Assembly: GCA_902518075.1 (NCBI GenBank)
Contig: CABYEX010000004.1
Coordinates: forward strand, 5,621-69,620
Direction: 5' to 3'
Origin: Halieaceae bacterium
GTDB taxonomy: Bacteria > Pseudomonadota > Gammaproteobacteria > Pseudomonadales > Halieaceae
Length of the DNA stretch: 64,000 nt
Below the pieces are notes generated by a model. That model was not told the origin of the DNA and searched no databases. It saw only the letters and a list, made by a program, of their open reading frames with translations. Positions 17,121-27,023 of the stretch are shown here, one piece after another; within the stretch, counting starts at the first letter, position 1, and each line of letters begins with the position of its first letter. Made by a program: the position numbers and the translations under genes.

Positions 17121-18211
17121 CGCAACCCTGCTTTATCGGCCTCATGTCGGGCACCAGTGCCGATGGCATCGATGCAGTGCTCATCACTACCGAAGGGGAG
17201 CAAAGCGAGCTGCTTGGCTCACATCACCGTCCGCTGCCCGCACCACTCCGGGACGAGATTTTGGCGTTTCGACAATCGGGGCCGGACGAACTACATCGGC
17301 TGGCCACACTCGATGTGCAGCTGGCCAAAGAATATGCGTCAGCCGTCTCGGCGTTATTGGATACGGCCCAGCTCGAGGCCGCTGCCGTGACGGCAATCGG
17401 GTGCCACGGCCAGACGATCCGACACCACCCAGAAGGTGACGCTCCCTATACACTACAAATCGGCGACCCGAATCGGCTTGCCGAACTAACCGGCATTACG
17501 GTGGTCTCCGACTTTCGACGCCGAGACATGGCCGCAGGCGGCCAGGGCGCCCCATTGGTGCCGGCTTTTCATCGCGCCCGGCTGGTAAGCACGGGGGTAG
17601 CCACTGCGGTGGTGAACATTGGCGGCATTGCCAACATCAGCCTGATCACGGCGGGTGGTGATGTCGCGGGGTGGGATACAGGCCCTGGCAACACCTTGAT
17701 GGACGGCTGGATCGCGCAAAACCAGGGCGAACCATTTGATCGCAACGGCGAATGGGCGGCGAGCGGCATCATCATCGCACCCTTGCTCAGCGCGTTACTG
17801 CAAGACCCCTACTTCGCCATGTGCCCCCCTAAAAGTACCGGCCCAGAGTATTTTCATCTCGATTGGTTGGCAGCGCACCTGAGTGGAGACGAGACACCGG
17901 CCGACGTGCAATGCACGCTGGCAGCGCTCACAGTGGAAAGCCTCGCCTCGGCGCTGGTGCAACAACCCCTCGATGTGGTGAGGATCTGTGGTGGAGGTGC
18001 CCGCAATACATGGCTAATGCAGCGGTTGAGCGATCGGCTAGGGGAAACGGCCGTGACGACCACCGAAGCCATCGGTGTGGATCCAGAATGGGTCGAAGCC
18101 TGGGCTTTTGCCTGGCTCGCCGAGCAGACGCTTACCGGGCAGCCCGGCAACGTCCCGGCAGTGACCGGGGCAACAGGCTCTAGGGTGCTTGGAGGGGTTT
18201 TCCCTGCCTGA
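17117..18211 (+). CDS. anmK: anhydro-N-acetylmuramic acid kinase
   Basis: A 364-residue sugar kinase that converts anhydroMurNAc to MurNAc-6-phosphate in peptidoglycan recycling. A GTG start overlaps the mepM stop (GTGA), showing coupling. The signature GLMSGTSADGIDAVL near the N-terminus is diagnostic, with CHGQTIRH, VVNIGGIANIS, WDTGPGNTLMD and ICGGGARNTWLM as further ASKHA-fold phosphate and substrate loops. Length is normal. Its presence together with MurU/AmgK means both recycling routes are encoded in this window. Confidence 0.96.
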   Translation: MTQPCFIGLMSGTSADGIDAVLITTEGEQSELLGSHHRPLPAPLRDEILAFRQSGPDELHRLATLDVQLAKEYASAVSALLDTAQLEAAAVTAIGCHGQTIRHHPEGDAPYTLQIGDPNRLAELTGITVVSDFRRRDMAAGGQGAPLVPAFHRARLVSTGVATAVVNIGGIANISLITAGGDVAGWDTGPGNTLMDGWIAQNQGEPFDRNGEWAASGIIIAPLLSALLQDPYFAMCPPKSTGPEYFHLDWLAAHLSGDETPADVQCTLAALTVESLASALVQQPLDVVRICGGGARNTWLMQRLSDRLGETAVTTTEAIGVDPEWVEAWAFAWLAEQTLTGQPGNVPAVTGATGSRVLGGVFPA

Positions 18212-18371
18212 ACGCGTGACCTTTGACCTGCAGCAGAACCGACAAAACTTGCCTTGCAATGTTGTATGCGTTGGACCTGAGTAGAGACCTCACGCCAGGG
18301 CCGAGGCGATCAGGCCTTCCGGTCGCTTAGCGGAGGAGCCGTTGCAGCTGCGCTCAACTAGCTATAAAAGA

Positions 18372-18725
18372 TCAGATCGAAAAAGACGCACCGCAGCCGC
18401 AGGTGGTGGTCGCATTGGGATTTTTCACGACAAAGCGCGAGCCTTCCAAACCCTCGGAGTAATCGACTTCGCTGCCCACCAGATACTGGTAGCTCATGGC
18501 ATCGATCAGCGCTGTCACGCCATCACGCTCGACCACCATGTCGTCCTCACTGACCGCCTCGTCAAATGAGAAACCGTACTGAAACCCTGAGCAGCCGCCG
18601 CCAGTGATGTAAACCCGGAGCTTGAGTTCAGGGTTGCCCTCGTCTTCGACTAAAGCACGGACCTTACTGACCGCGTTATCGCTAAGACGGATTTCGTTGG
18701 GGTCAAACGCTTCAACAACGCTCAT
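18372..18725 (-). CDS. erpA: iron-sulfur cluster insertion protein ErpA
   Basis: A 117-residue A-type carrier that delivers Fe-S clusters to apoproteins. The three ligating cysteines are present: one in [11 protein letters not shown] and two in the C-terminal [11 protein letters not shown]. The motif spacing and length match ErpA. The gene converges with anmK across a 160-base spacer in which I see no clear terminator. The bactofilin gene lies upstream on the same strand. Confidence 0.93.
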   Translation of the reverse strand: MSVVEAFDPNEIRLSDNAVSKVRALVEDEGNPELKLRVYITGGGCSGFQYGFSFDEAVSEDDMVVERDGVTALIDAMSYQYLVGSEVDYSEGLEGSRFVVKNPNATTTCGCGASFSI

Positions 18726-18780
18726 GGATGCTCTCGTGCGCCCTAGTTGACTGCGGGCAGATCAGTCGCTTAGAAGTGCA

Positions 18781-18822
18781 CCGGAATCCGACCCCGAGCA
18801 ATGGGCCGGGGGCGAGTTCCGG
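18781..18822. other. strong GC-rich hairpin between the bactofilin gene and erpA
   Basis: Arms CCGGAA...CGACCCCG and CGGGGGCG...TTCCGG pair over 14 positions with one mismatch and a small bulge, around a 10-base loop. No T-run follows on either strand. On the minus strand it sits after the bactofilin stop and about 55 bases before the erpA ATG, so it may act as a processing site or as a partial block between the two genes. Confidence 0.5.
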
Positions 18823-18835
18823 TAGCGGCAAAGGC

Positions 18836-19306
18836 TTAGCTAGAGGGCGGTGTCTCAACCGCTTTAGCCTCACGCTTCACGGCCAAATCGTCGGTCACGT
18901 TGCTGGTGTGTCGTAATCCGCCATTGACCTTAGCACCCACTGCCATTTCGATCAGGTTGTAATACACGTCACCGTCGACAACGGCCCGCTCAGCCAGCTC
19001 GAGACGCTCTGTCGCGTGGATATCGCCCTCAACATTACCGTTGATCATGGCATGCGGCACTTTCACCTCGCCAGTCACTTTGCCACCCTCGACGATACGC
19101 AGGATGGCCTCCTGCCCCGCCGCAGCCTGAATGCTGCCAGAGACTTCTCCTTCGATATCGAGATGACCGGTAAAAGTAATGTCGCCTCTGACAGTGGTAC
19201 CGGGCGAAATCAAAGTTGTTCTACCTGATGCTGAGTTCGTCACAACAGCCTCCTTTGGGTTACGCATGATGGCTCTTTTTTTTCCAGTGATCCTGTCTTT
19301 GATCAT
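18836..19306 (-). CDS. bactofilin family polymer-forming cytoskeletal protein
   Basis: A 156-residue protein with the bactofilin (DUF583) beta-helix. Its short repeats include ISPGTTVRGDITFTG, LDIEGEVSGSI, GGKVTGEV, AMINGNVEGDI and RAVVDGDVYYN. Bactofilins polymerise without nucleotide beneath the inner membrane and help organise cell-wall enzymes. The start may be the ATG at 19306 (weak AAGAGA site) or at 19267 (MRNPKEA, with a purine-rich GGAAAAAAAAGAG upstream). The position between argC/coiled-coil gene and erpA is like Pseudomonas. Confidence 0.88.
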   Translation of the reverse strand: MIKDRITGKKRAIMRNPKEAVVTNSASGRTTLISPGTTVRGDITFTGHLDIEGEVSGSIQAAAGQEAILRIVEGGKVTGEVKVPHAMINGNVEGDIHATERLELAERAVVDGDVYYNLIEMAVGAKVNGGLRHTSNVTDDLAVKREAKAVETPPSS

Positions 19307-19326
19307 CGTCTCTTATTTCGGCTGAG

Positions 19327-20040
19327 TTATTCTCGGCTCACTGCTCTGCCCGTCACCATCGCGGCGGTGTCACCGAGTGCATCGCGCCGCTCCCGTGTCA
19401 CGACCATCGGCACATCCAGCTTGAGCGATGATACAACACTCTCTGGAACGAAGCCCCTTGGCAGAGAAACGGCTGCCTGAACCTTTTGTAAATATCTGAA
19501 TCGTATACTATAATTATTTGTCTCTTGCCCAGTGTCAAGGGCTGCGATATTGACTGTATCGGTCTCATCATTGAGCAGACCCTCAATCCAAACAGTGAGA
19601 TGGCCCTGGTATGTCTTGTGATCACCCGTGCCGCGATGAACGAGTGAGACCAACCGGAGGCTATGGTTGATGGCGTCATATTCGACCGTCGGGGGTCTCA
19701 ACACCACTACCTCCTCGCTGTCATCCGGCATCATGACCCCCCGATAAAGGGCCAACATTTCGCGCATTTCGTTGAGTTCGGTGGCTTGGTCAGCCAGGCT
19801 GGCGCGCAGGTCCCGAAGGGTTTGCTGATCAGCATCGCGTTCGACCGAGAGTTGCGCCACCTGATCCCGCAGCTTCTCTTCAGGGTTGTCAAAAAAGGGG
19901 ATCTCGCTGCCGCTACTCGCACCCCACAGATATCCCACCAACAAGGTGATCGCGAAGGCGCCGGCCCCGGCGCCCGCGCGCCATCGCCAAGCATGCGGGT
20001 GCACTCGCACCACCATTGTTCGCGGTTGATGTTTTTTCAT
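19327..20040 (-). CDS. bitopic membrane protein with coiled coil (DUF6776-like)
   Basis: A 237-residue protein. A basic N-terminus is followed by one membrane helix (about 24-42), a coiled coil (about 55-100) and a beta-rich periplasmic domain that ends with PRGFVPESVVSSLKLDVPMVVTRERR. The architecture and position (argC, this gene, bactofilin, erpA) match a conserved but uncharacterised pseudomonad family that I tentatively equate with DUF6776. It probably partners the bactofilin on the inner membrane. The stop is 20 bases from the bactofilin start, in keeping with co-transcription. Confidence 0.78.
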   Translation of the reverse strand: MKKHQPRTMVVRVHPHAWRWRAGAGAGAFAITLLVGYLWGASSGSEIPFFDNPEEKLRDQVAQLSVERDADQQTLRDLRASLADQATELNEMREMLALYRGVMMPDDSEEVVVLRPPTVEYDAINHSLRLVSLVHRGTGDHKTYQGHLTVWIEGLLNDETDTVNIAALDTGQETNNYSIRFRYLQKVQAAVSLPRGFVPESVVSSLKLDVPMVVTRERRDALGDTAAMVTGRAVSRE

Positions 20041-20061
20041 GAGCCCAAATTACTTTTCCGT

Positions 20062-21093
20062 TCAGGGTGTCAGGGCAATACCGTCAAGACCCGTGGTCTC
20101 GCTATAACCCATAAGAATGTTCATGCATTGCACTGCCTGACCCGCCGCCCCTTTCACCAGGTTGTCAATCACAGACATCACCACCACCGTATCGCGCCCC
20201 TGTGGCTGCGCCACTGAAAGCTGGCAGACATTAGCGCCTCGCACGTCCCGGGTCGCCGGATGCTTGCCTGGAGCCAGCACTGATACAAACGGCTCGCCTG
20301 CGTAACGGTTCTTATAAAGCGATTGCAAATCTGCCGAATCGGCGTTTATTTTTGCAAAGAGTGTGGCGTGGATCCCCCGGCTCATGGGCAACAAATGCGG
20401 CACAAATGTCAGCTGCACCGGCTGATCTGCCATAGTGCCAAGCCCCTGCTCAATTTCGGGCAGATGCCGATGTCCTGCAACGCCATAGGCGGCGATACTC
20501 TCGCCCGCCTCTGTGAGCAGGCTATCCAGCTTAGCCTGCCGCCCAGCACCGCTTACCCCAGATCCACACGAGGCAACTAACTGGTTTGGGTCGACTAACC
20601 CAGCCTCGAGTAAAGGCAGAAACCCCAGTTGCACAGCAGTAGGATAACACCCGGGGCAGGCCACCAGCCGAGCTATGCGGATCGCGTCGCGATTGACCTC
20701 GGGTAATCCATAGACCGCCTCGGCACAGAATTCAGGTGCCGCGTGAGTCTCGCCGTACCAACGCTCCCAAACGCCTACATCCCGCAGACGAAAATCCGCA
20801 GACAGGTCGACAACGCGAATACCTTGCTCAATCAGTGCCGGCACTTCGCGCATAGCGACATTGTGTGGCGTCGCAAAAAACACCAGATCGCAGGCTGAGT
20901 AATCTGCCTCGGCAGGGTCCGTGAAAGCCAGATCGCAGGCTCCCAAAAGGCTCGGGAACAGATTGTCCAGACGGCGTCCAGCCTCACCCCGTGAGGTGAT
21001 GAGAGATACGGTGACGTCCGGATGACGCAGCAGAAGCCTTAAAAGCTCCACGCCTGTGTATCCGGTTCCGCCGACCACTCCGACCCTGATCAT
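20062..21093 (-). CDS. argC: N-acetyl-gamma-glutamyl-phosphate reductase
   Basis: A 343-residue NADPH-dependent enzyme of arginine biosynthesis that reduces N-acetylglutamyl phosphate to the semialdehyde. [14 protein letters not shown] is the Rossmann loop, [17 protein letters not shown] contains the catalytic Cys, and [11 protein letters not shown] and [11 protein letters not shown] are typical of ArgC. Length is normal. It is divergent from hemJ. Confidence 0.95.
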   Translation of the reverse strand: MIRVGVVGGTGYTGVELLRLLLRHPDVTVSLITSRGEAGRRLDNLFPSLLGACDLAFTDPAEADYSACDLVFFATPHNVAMREVPALIEQGIRVVDLSADFRLRDVGVWERWYGETHAAPEFCAEAVYGLPEVNRDAIRIARLVACPGCYPTAVQLGFLPLLEAGLVDPNQLVASCGSGVSGAGRQAKLDSLLTEAGESIAAYGVAGHRHLPEIEQGLGTMADQPVQLTFVPHLLPMSRGIHATLFAKINADSADLQSLYKNRYAGEPFVSVLAPGKHPATRDVRGANVCQLSVAQPQGRDTVVVMSVIDNLVKGAAGQAVQCMNILMGYSETTGLDGIALTP

Positions 21094-21200
21094 TTTCGCG
21101 CCTGCTTCTGTTAGTGTTGCGGGGCGCGTACTGTCTCACGATCGATCGCGCAGTGTCATGGGCGGGTGGGCTTTTTACCAAAGCGCAAAAGGGCAGCCAC

Positions 21201-21629
21201 ATGCTGTGGATACAGGGTTTTCACGTCATCTTCGTAGTCTGCTGGTTTGCGGGCATCTTCTACCTGCCTCGCATCCTTGTTTACTATGCCCAAAGCCCCG
21301 ACACCGAAACCAAAGCAGTCCTCGCAGTGATGGCACATAAACTGTATCGCTTCGTCACACCCTTTATGGTGCTCGCGATTGCGCTCGGCCTTTGGCGACT
21401 GAGCTTCCAATGGGAGTACTACCTGTCGTCGGGCTGGATGATCGCTAAACTTGCGGGGGTCGTGGCTTTGGTCGTCTACCACTTTCAGACCGGCATCTAC
21501 GTTGGCAGGGTCTGCCGCGGTGAAGACGACCGAACCCACGTGTTTTATCGGGTATTTAACGAGGTACCCGTCTTATTCTTGTTTGCGATTGTGCTGCTGG
21601 TCTATCTGCGCCCCGCATTGAACGGCTGA
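21201..21629 (+). CDS. hemJ: HemJ-type protoporphyrinogen IX oxidase
   Basis: A 142-residue membrane protein with four helices. I chose the ATG at 21201, preceded by AAGGG, because MLWIQGFHVIFVVCWFAG is the family's usual N-terminus; a longer frame from 21114 adds 29 unrelated residues. The conserved His in GFHVIF, LPRI, the KLYRFVTP phrase and the ending FNEVPVL fit HemJ. It oxidises protoporphyrinogen IX in heme synthesis. It stands next to hemL and hemB, so three heme genes are clustered. Confidence 0.88.
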   Translation: MLWIQGFHVIFVVCWFAGIFYLPRILVYYAQSPDTETKAVLAVMAHKLYRFVTPFMVLAIALGLWRLSFQWEYYLSSGWMIAKLAGVVALVVYHFQTGIYVGRVCRGEDDRTHVFYRVFNEVPVLFLFAIVLLVYLRPALNG

Positions 21630-21698
21630 TTCCGTTGGGGTGCGCAGAGGCGCCCGGCCTGCGATAATCAACGGAAACAAAAGCAACGCTGGTTAGTC

Positions 21699-22979
21699 AT
21701 GAGTCGATCTGAAGCGCTCTTCGAGCGCGCGAAACACACCATCCCGGGTGGCGTGAATTCTCCCGTGCGAGCTTTTAAAGCAGTGGGTGGCACCCCGCGT
21801 TTCATGGAGCGCGCAGAGGGTGCCTATCTCTTTGATGCCGACGGCAAGCGCTACATCGATTACGTGCTCTCTTGGGGCCCAATGATCATGGGCCACAATC
21901 ACCCACGGGTGCGCGAGGCGGTGGTCGAGGCCGCCCAAAGCGGGCTCAGCTTTGGCTGTCCCACCGAGATCGAGATCGAACTGGCTGAAACCATCAGCAA
22001 TCTGGTGCCCAGTATGCCGCTTGTGCGCATGACCAGTTCGGGTACCGAAGCCACCATGAGTGCCATTCGTCTGGCGCGTGGCTTTACCGGTCGCGACAAG
22101 ATCATAAAGTTCGAAGGTTGCTATCACGGCCATTCGGATTCGCTGCTGATCAAGGCAGGCTCAGGTGCTCTGACGTTTGGCGTGCCCAGCTCGCCGGGCG
22201 TACCCGAAGTGTTGGCACAACACACTGTCACCCTGCCCTTTAACGACCTTGCGGCACTGGAAACCGCCATGGACGAGCTGGGTGATCAGGTCGCATGTGT
22301 GATTACCGAGCCGGTTGCCGGCAACATGAACTGTATCCCTTCGGTCGAGGGCTATCTCGAAGGCATGCGCGATCTCTGTACTCGCCATGGCGCGCTACTA
22401 ATCTTTGATGAGGTGATGACCGGTTTCCGATTCGGCACCGGCGGCGTTCAGGGCTTTTTGGGCATCACCCCGGATCTCACCTGTCTGGGTAAGGTGATCG
22501 GCGGTGGTATGCCGGTGGGCGCCTTCGGCGGGCGTCGCGACATCATGGAACAGATCTCGCCGCTGGGGCCGGTCTATCAGGCGGGCACGCTATCCGGAAA
22601 TCCGGTAGCGATGGCCGCAGGCCTGGCGACCATGTCGATTATCAGTGAGCCTGGCTTTTACGATGATCTCTTCCGTCGCACGGGCGACTTGTGCACCGGC
22701 ATGCGGGAAGCCGCGGCCGCAGCAGGCGTGTCATTCACCACCAATCATCTAGGCTCCATGTTTGGCGGGTTCTTCACTGAAGACGAAACCGTGACCCAGT
22801 ACCATCAGGTTATTGACTCCAATGTGGAAGCCTTCAATCAGTTTTTCCATCTGATGCTCGATAGGGGCGTGTATCTCGCACCCGCATCCTTTGAAGCCGG
22901 CTTCATGTCATCAGCCCACAGCGACGACGACATCGCCGCCACCGTTGACGCTGCCCGTGCAGCGTTTGCAGCGCTGTAG
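21699..22979 (+). CDS. hemL: glutamate-1-semialdehyde 2,1-aminomutase
   Basis: A 426-residue PLP enzyme that makes 5-aminolevulinate in the C5 pathway. Diagnostic parts are [16 protein letters not shown] at the N-terminus, the [17 protein letters not shown] cofactor loop, [10 protein letters not shown], and [16 protein letters not shown], which contains the Schiff-base Lys. Length is normal. It starts 69 bases after hemJ and is 18 bases before hemB. Confidence 0.97.
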   Translation: MSRSEALFERAKHTIPGGVNSPVRAFKAVGGTPRFMERAEGAYLFDADGKRYIDYVLSWGPMIMGHNHPRVREAVVEAAQSGLSFGCPTEIEIELAETISNLVPSMPLVRMTSSGTEATMSAIRLARGFTGRDKIIKFEGCYHGHSDSLLIKAGSGALTFGVPSSPGVPEVLAQHTVTLPFNDLAALETAMDELGDQVACVITEPVAGNMNCIPSVEGYLEGMRDLCTRHGALLIFDEVMTGFRFGTGGVQGFLGITPDLTCLGKVIGGGMPVGAFGGRRDIMEQISPLGPVYQAGTLSGNPVAMAAGLATMSIISEPGFYDDLFRRTGDLCTGMREAAAAAGVSFTTNHLGSMFGGFFTEDETVTQYHQVIDSNVEAFNQFFHLMLDRGVYLAPASFEAGFMSSAHSDDDIAATVDAARAAFAAL

Positions 22980-22985
22980 GGATAA

Positions 22986-23999
<1,014 letters not shown>

Positions 24000-24006
24000 A
24001 CCTACC

Positions 24007-24699
24007 TTGCGGCAACGATTCATCAAGACGCTCCCTTTACTGTTGGCACTTGTGCTAGCCCATGGGACGCTCGCCCAACCCGACGCCATGGGCGCAGAAT
24101 GCGGATGCCTGTGGGAGGGAAGCTTTTCCGAGGTCGCGTCGACAACCGACTTGGTGGTGCTGGCTGAGGTCCAAGCTATCAAGGGCAACGCCGTGGATGT
24201 CGTCCCCGAGCAGGTGCTAAAAGGTGAGTTCTGGCTAGATACCCTGCGCATTTGGATGCAAACCCGAGATTACTGCCGCCCGCCCGCTGACGATTTTCCG
24301 GTGGGTAGTCGCTGGATCATGGCGCTCTCGCAAATTCAGGAAGTCCCCGAGGGGGGGTTTGATCCCTCCACCCCCAATCAAAGCTTCGGACGACCCTACG
24401 ACTACACCCTGTCGAGCTGCGGCGGTTATTGGTTGCGGGTGAACGGCAGCGCCGCGACCGGCAATCTGGTGCCCGGTATGCCGCGCTTTTACCACCAGCC
24501 GGATATGTCGCCCGTGCTGGTAGACCTCGTTACCGGTTATCTGAGGGGAACGGTATCCACCGAAGCGCTGGCTGAAGCGAGCCGCGAGCGGCCTGAAGCC
24601 GTTGATGAATTGATCCTCGACACCCGGAGCTTTCTCAGAGGGCAAGACGACTGGCTTTCCGATGAAGACGCGGCCCCACCGGCTGAGGCGCCACATTAA
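24007..24699 (+). CDS. exported protein of unknown function, possible NTR/TIMP-like
   Basis: About 230 residues. The best start is the TTG at 24007, seven bases after the hemB stop: it gives LRQRFIKTLPLLLALVLAHGTLAQ, a clean signal peptide. The ATG at 23941 lies inside hemB and would spoil it. The mature N-terminus has CGCLWEGSFSEVASTTDLVVLAEVQAI, a pattern like the N-terminal strand of netrin/TIMP-type OB folds where an early Cys-x-Cys is followed by a 'may leak' strand. Further cysteines (YCRPP, SSCGGYW) could form disulfides. Function unknown. Confidence 0.7.
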   Translation: MRQRFIKTLPLLLALVLAHGTLAQPDAMGAECGCLWEGSFSEVASTTDLVVLAEVQAIKGNAVDVVPEQVLKGEFWLDTLRIWMQTRDYCRPPADDFPVGSRWIMALSQIQEVPEGGFDPSTPNQSFGRPYDYTLSSCGGYWLRVNGSAATGNLVPGMPRFYHQPDMSPVLVDLVTGYLRGTVSTEALAEASRERPEAVDELILDTRSFLRGQDDWLSDEDAAPPAEAPH

Positions 24700-24850
24700 G
24701 ATCAGTATCTGACTCGGTGACGGGTGACAGCGTCCTGCTGTGCCTCTCCCTGTCCCACTCTTCACTGCTTGCCAATCCGTTTTAAAAGCCATCACCACTG
24801 TAACAACGTGCGACCCCAACCCCCACAACCACAGGGGCCGTTAGTGGGAC

Positions 24851-25447
24851 TTACCTCCGTAACAAACCCATCATCTCGTCGATCATTATGAGCGACAGGC
24901 CCCAAATACGGTAGCTGGCATACAAGTAAGAATCTGTCTCCATCTTCTGCCCCTTCCACTCCCACTCCAGCGGCTCTCTATTGCGTTCATCCAGCAAGAA
25001 GTGCAGCGGCACCCACACCACATCGTCCACCTCGTGGTTGGGGGTGAGCTCGGGTAACTCAGTGACCTGAAAGATAAAGGGTGTTACCAGCATCTCCGGG
25101 CGGTCTTTGCGCCAGCCAGTGTTCACATCGGACAGTTCACCCAGTGGGGTGCCCCACCGAGCGAGATTCACACCAATCTCCTCCTCCGTTTCCCTCAGCG
25201 CACAAGAGAAATTGGAGGGATCCCCGGGGTCGCGTCGGCCGCCAGGGAAACCCATGTGTCCCGACCAGGGGTCACCCTCGCGGGTCGCCCGGCGAATCAT
25301 GAACATTTCAGTGGCATCAAGACCCTCGCGAATCATGATAGCGACGGCCGCACGGCCCGAGCGCGGCTCAAAGGCGGCCTCTTCCTTGTTAAAGCTCTGG
25401 AGTTGGGTTTCGAGTTGTCGGGTGAGATCGCGCATGCTTCTCCACAT
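24851..25447 (-). CDS. NUDIX hydrolase, NudL-like CoA pyrophosphatase
   Basis: A 198-residue NUDIX protein. The box reads GFPGGRRDPGD...ALRETEEEIGV; the first Glu of the generic box is replaced by Asp in GGxxDPxD, as is usual for NudL/Nudt7-type enzymes that cleave CoA and its derivatives. The catalytic REtxEE core is intact. The start could also be the ATG four codons downstream. The gene converges with the exported protein gene and is divergent from the PfkB kinase. Confidence 0.86.
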   Translation of the reverse strand: MWRSMRDLTRQLETQLQSFNKEEAAFEPRSGRAAVAIMIREGLDATEMFMIRRATREGDPWSGHMGFPGGRRDPGDPSNFSCALRETEEEIGVNLARWGTPLGELSDVNTGWRKDRPEMLVTPFIFQVTELPELTPNHEVDDVVWVPLHFLLDERNREPLEWEWKGQKMETDSYLYASYRIWGLSLIMIDEMMGLLRR

Positions 25448-25624
25448 CAGTGCGGGGCCAAAACAGTCGTGGCTCTCGCGGCCAGTGCCATCCCGCAGCC
25501 CAGCCCGGCGGACACATCATATCGGTTTACACCCGCTCCGGCGCGACCGCTCAGCGATGGCAACGCATGGTGGCGGAGCTTCCGGTATCATGCCAGCGCT
25601 TTACCCACTGACAGGAAACACTCT

Positions 25625-26626
25625 GTGAAACCCTATACGGCTTATGCCATCGGTGCAGCACTGGTCGACACCGAAATTCAGGTGACCGACGCCGAACTGG
25701 CTGAAATGAATGTAGAGAAAGGCGTGATGGTCCTGGTCGATCAGGCGCGACAGCGCGACATGCTGGCAACACTGTCTGATCACCTGATCCGAGCGAACAA
25801 CGCCTCAGGGGGTAGCGCCGGCAACAGCATGATCGCCACCGCAATGATGGGCGCACCAACCTACATGAGTTGCAAGGTGGCGCAGGATGCCGACGGGGAT
25901 ATTTATCTGGCCGACCTCGAACAATCGGGCGTGGCCCACGGACTCACAGAACGAAGCACCGACGGCGTCACGGGCAAATGCATCGTATTGATCACCCCCG
26001 ATGCGGAACGGTCCCTCAATACCCATCTGGGGATTTCCGAGACACTGTCCACCGATGAGGTCGACGAGGCGGCTATCAAGAACTCAGAGTGGGTTTATCT
26101 TGAAGGCTATCTGGTGACCTCGCCCACCGGGCATGCCGCCGCCCTGAAAACTAAAGCGCTCGCTGAAGCACACGGTGTGAAGACAGCCGTCAGCTTTTCG
26201 GACCCGGGCATGGTGAAATTTTTTCGCGACAACATGGCCGCCATGGTCGAGGGCGGCGTGGAGCTGGTGTTCTGTAATGAGTCCGAGGCGCTGGAGTGGG
26301 GTCAGTGCGATGATCTTGAGGGCGCTATCACGGCCATCCAACAGGTGACGAAACGCTTCGTCATCACGCTGGGTGCCGAGGGCGCAATAACTTGGGATGG
26401 CGAAACACTGCACCGGGTCGCCGCGCAGCCCGTTGAGGCGGTGAACACCAATGGCGCCGGGGATATGTTTGCTGGCGCTTTCCTTTACGCGTTATCGCGG
26501 GGGGAAACCGACCTGCGTGCCACTGAATATGCCACTCTTGCCGCGGGAGAAGTAGTAAAATACCTCGGCCCGCGGTTGGAGCAAGACGCCTGTCTGGTTC
26601 TACGCCGTCAATTTTTTGGTGACTGA
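25625..26626 (+). CDS. PfkB-family carbohydrate kinase (adenosine/ribokinase-like)
   Basis: The frame stays open far upstream, but the real start is the GTG at 25625 (VKPYTAYAIGAALVD), with AGGAAA eight bases upstream; this gives 333 residues. The N-terminal GGSAGNSM motif and the C-terminal NTNGAGDMFAGAFLYAL (catalytic Asp, anion hole) are both PfkB signatures. Similar proteins are annotated as adenosine kinase in alpha- and gammaproteobacteria, but the true substrate is not certain. The pentapeptide-repeat gene follows 34 bases later. Confidence 0.88.
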   Translation: MKPYTAYAIGAALVDTEIQVTDAELAEMNVEKGVMVLVDQARQRDMLATLSDHLIRANNASGGSAGNSMIATAMMGAPTYMSCKVAQDADGDIYLADLEQSGVAHGLTERSTDGVTGKCIVLITPDAERSLNTHLGISETLSTDEVDEAAIKNSEWVYLEGYLVTSPTGHAAALKTKALAEAHGVKTAVSFSDPGMVKFFRDNMAAMVEGGVELVFCNESEALEWGQCDDLEGAITAIQQVTKRFVITLGAEGAITWDGETLHRVAAQPVEAVNTNGAGDMFAGAFLYALSRGETDLRATEYATLAAGEVVKYLGPRLEQDACLVLRRQFFGD

Positions 26627-26660
26627 TGCGTCAGCGCCCAACAGGAACACACCACAGCGT

Positions 26661-27017
26661 ATGAGCGATAAAGAGATCAAACCTGTCATCAAGGCAGACC
26701 CGCTATATCAGATGCTGCGCCAGGAAGATGTCGACGACTTCAATGCCAATCGCGACAGTCTAGACACTAGTGAACTCACCGGTGGTGATTATCGAGGCCG
26801 TGACCTGCGCAAGATGAACGCCCGGGGATTGGACTTTTCCAATGCCTATTTTCGCAACTGTGATCTCAGCGGCATCGACTTCCGGGAAACCAATCTCGAA
26901 GGCGCAAGCCTAATGGACGCCAAAGTGTCTGGGGTGTACTTCCCCGAAGCCTTGAGCGCTGACGAGATACGACTCTCCCTCGATCATGGCACGCGCCTGC
27001 GCTATCACCGGGACTAA
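26661..27017 (+). CDS. pentapeptide-repeat protein
   Basis: A 118-residue protein from the ATG at 26661; an upstream TTG (26616) lies within the kinase gene. Residues 38-90 contain pentapeptide repeats A(D/N)LxX: GGDYRGRDLRK, ARGLDFSNAYF, CDLSGIDFRETNLEGASLMDAKVSG. These fold into a short right-handed beta-helix. Ordinary pentapeptide proteins have many activities, and none can be assigned here. It follows the kinase and precedes dsbD by six bases. Confidence 0.82.
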   Translation: MSDKEIKPVIKADPLYQMLRQEDVDDFNANRDSLDTSELTGGDYRGRDLRKMNARGLDFSNAYFRNCDLSGIDFRETNLEGASLMDAKVSGVYFPEALSADEIRLSLDHGTRLRYHRD

Positions 27018-27023
27018 GCGGAC

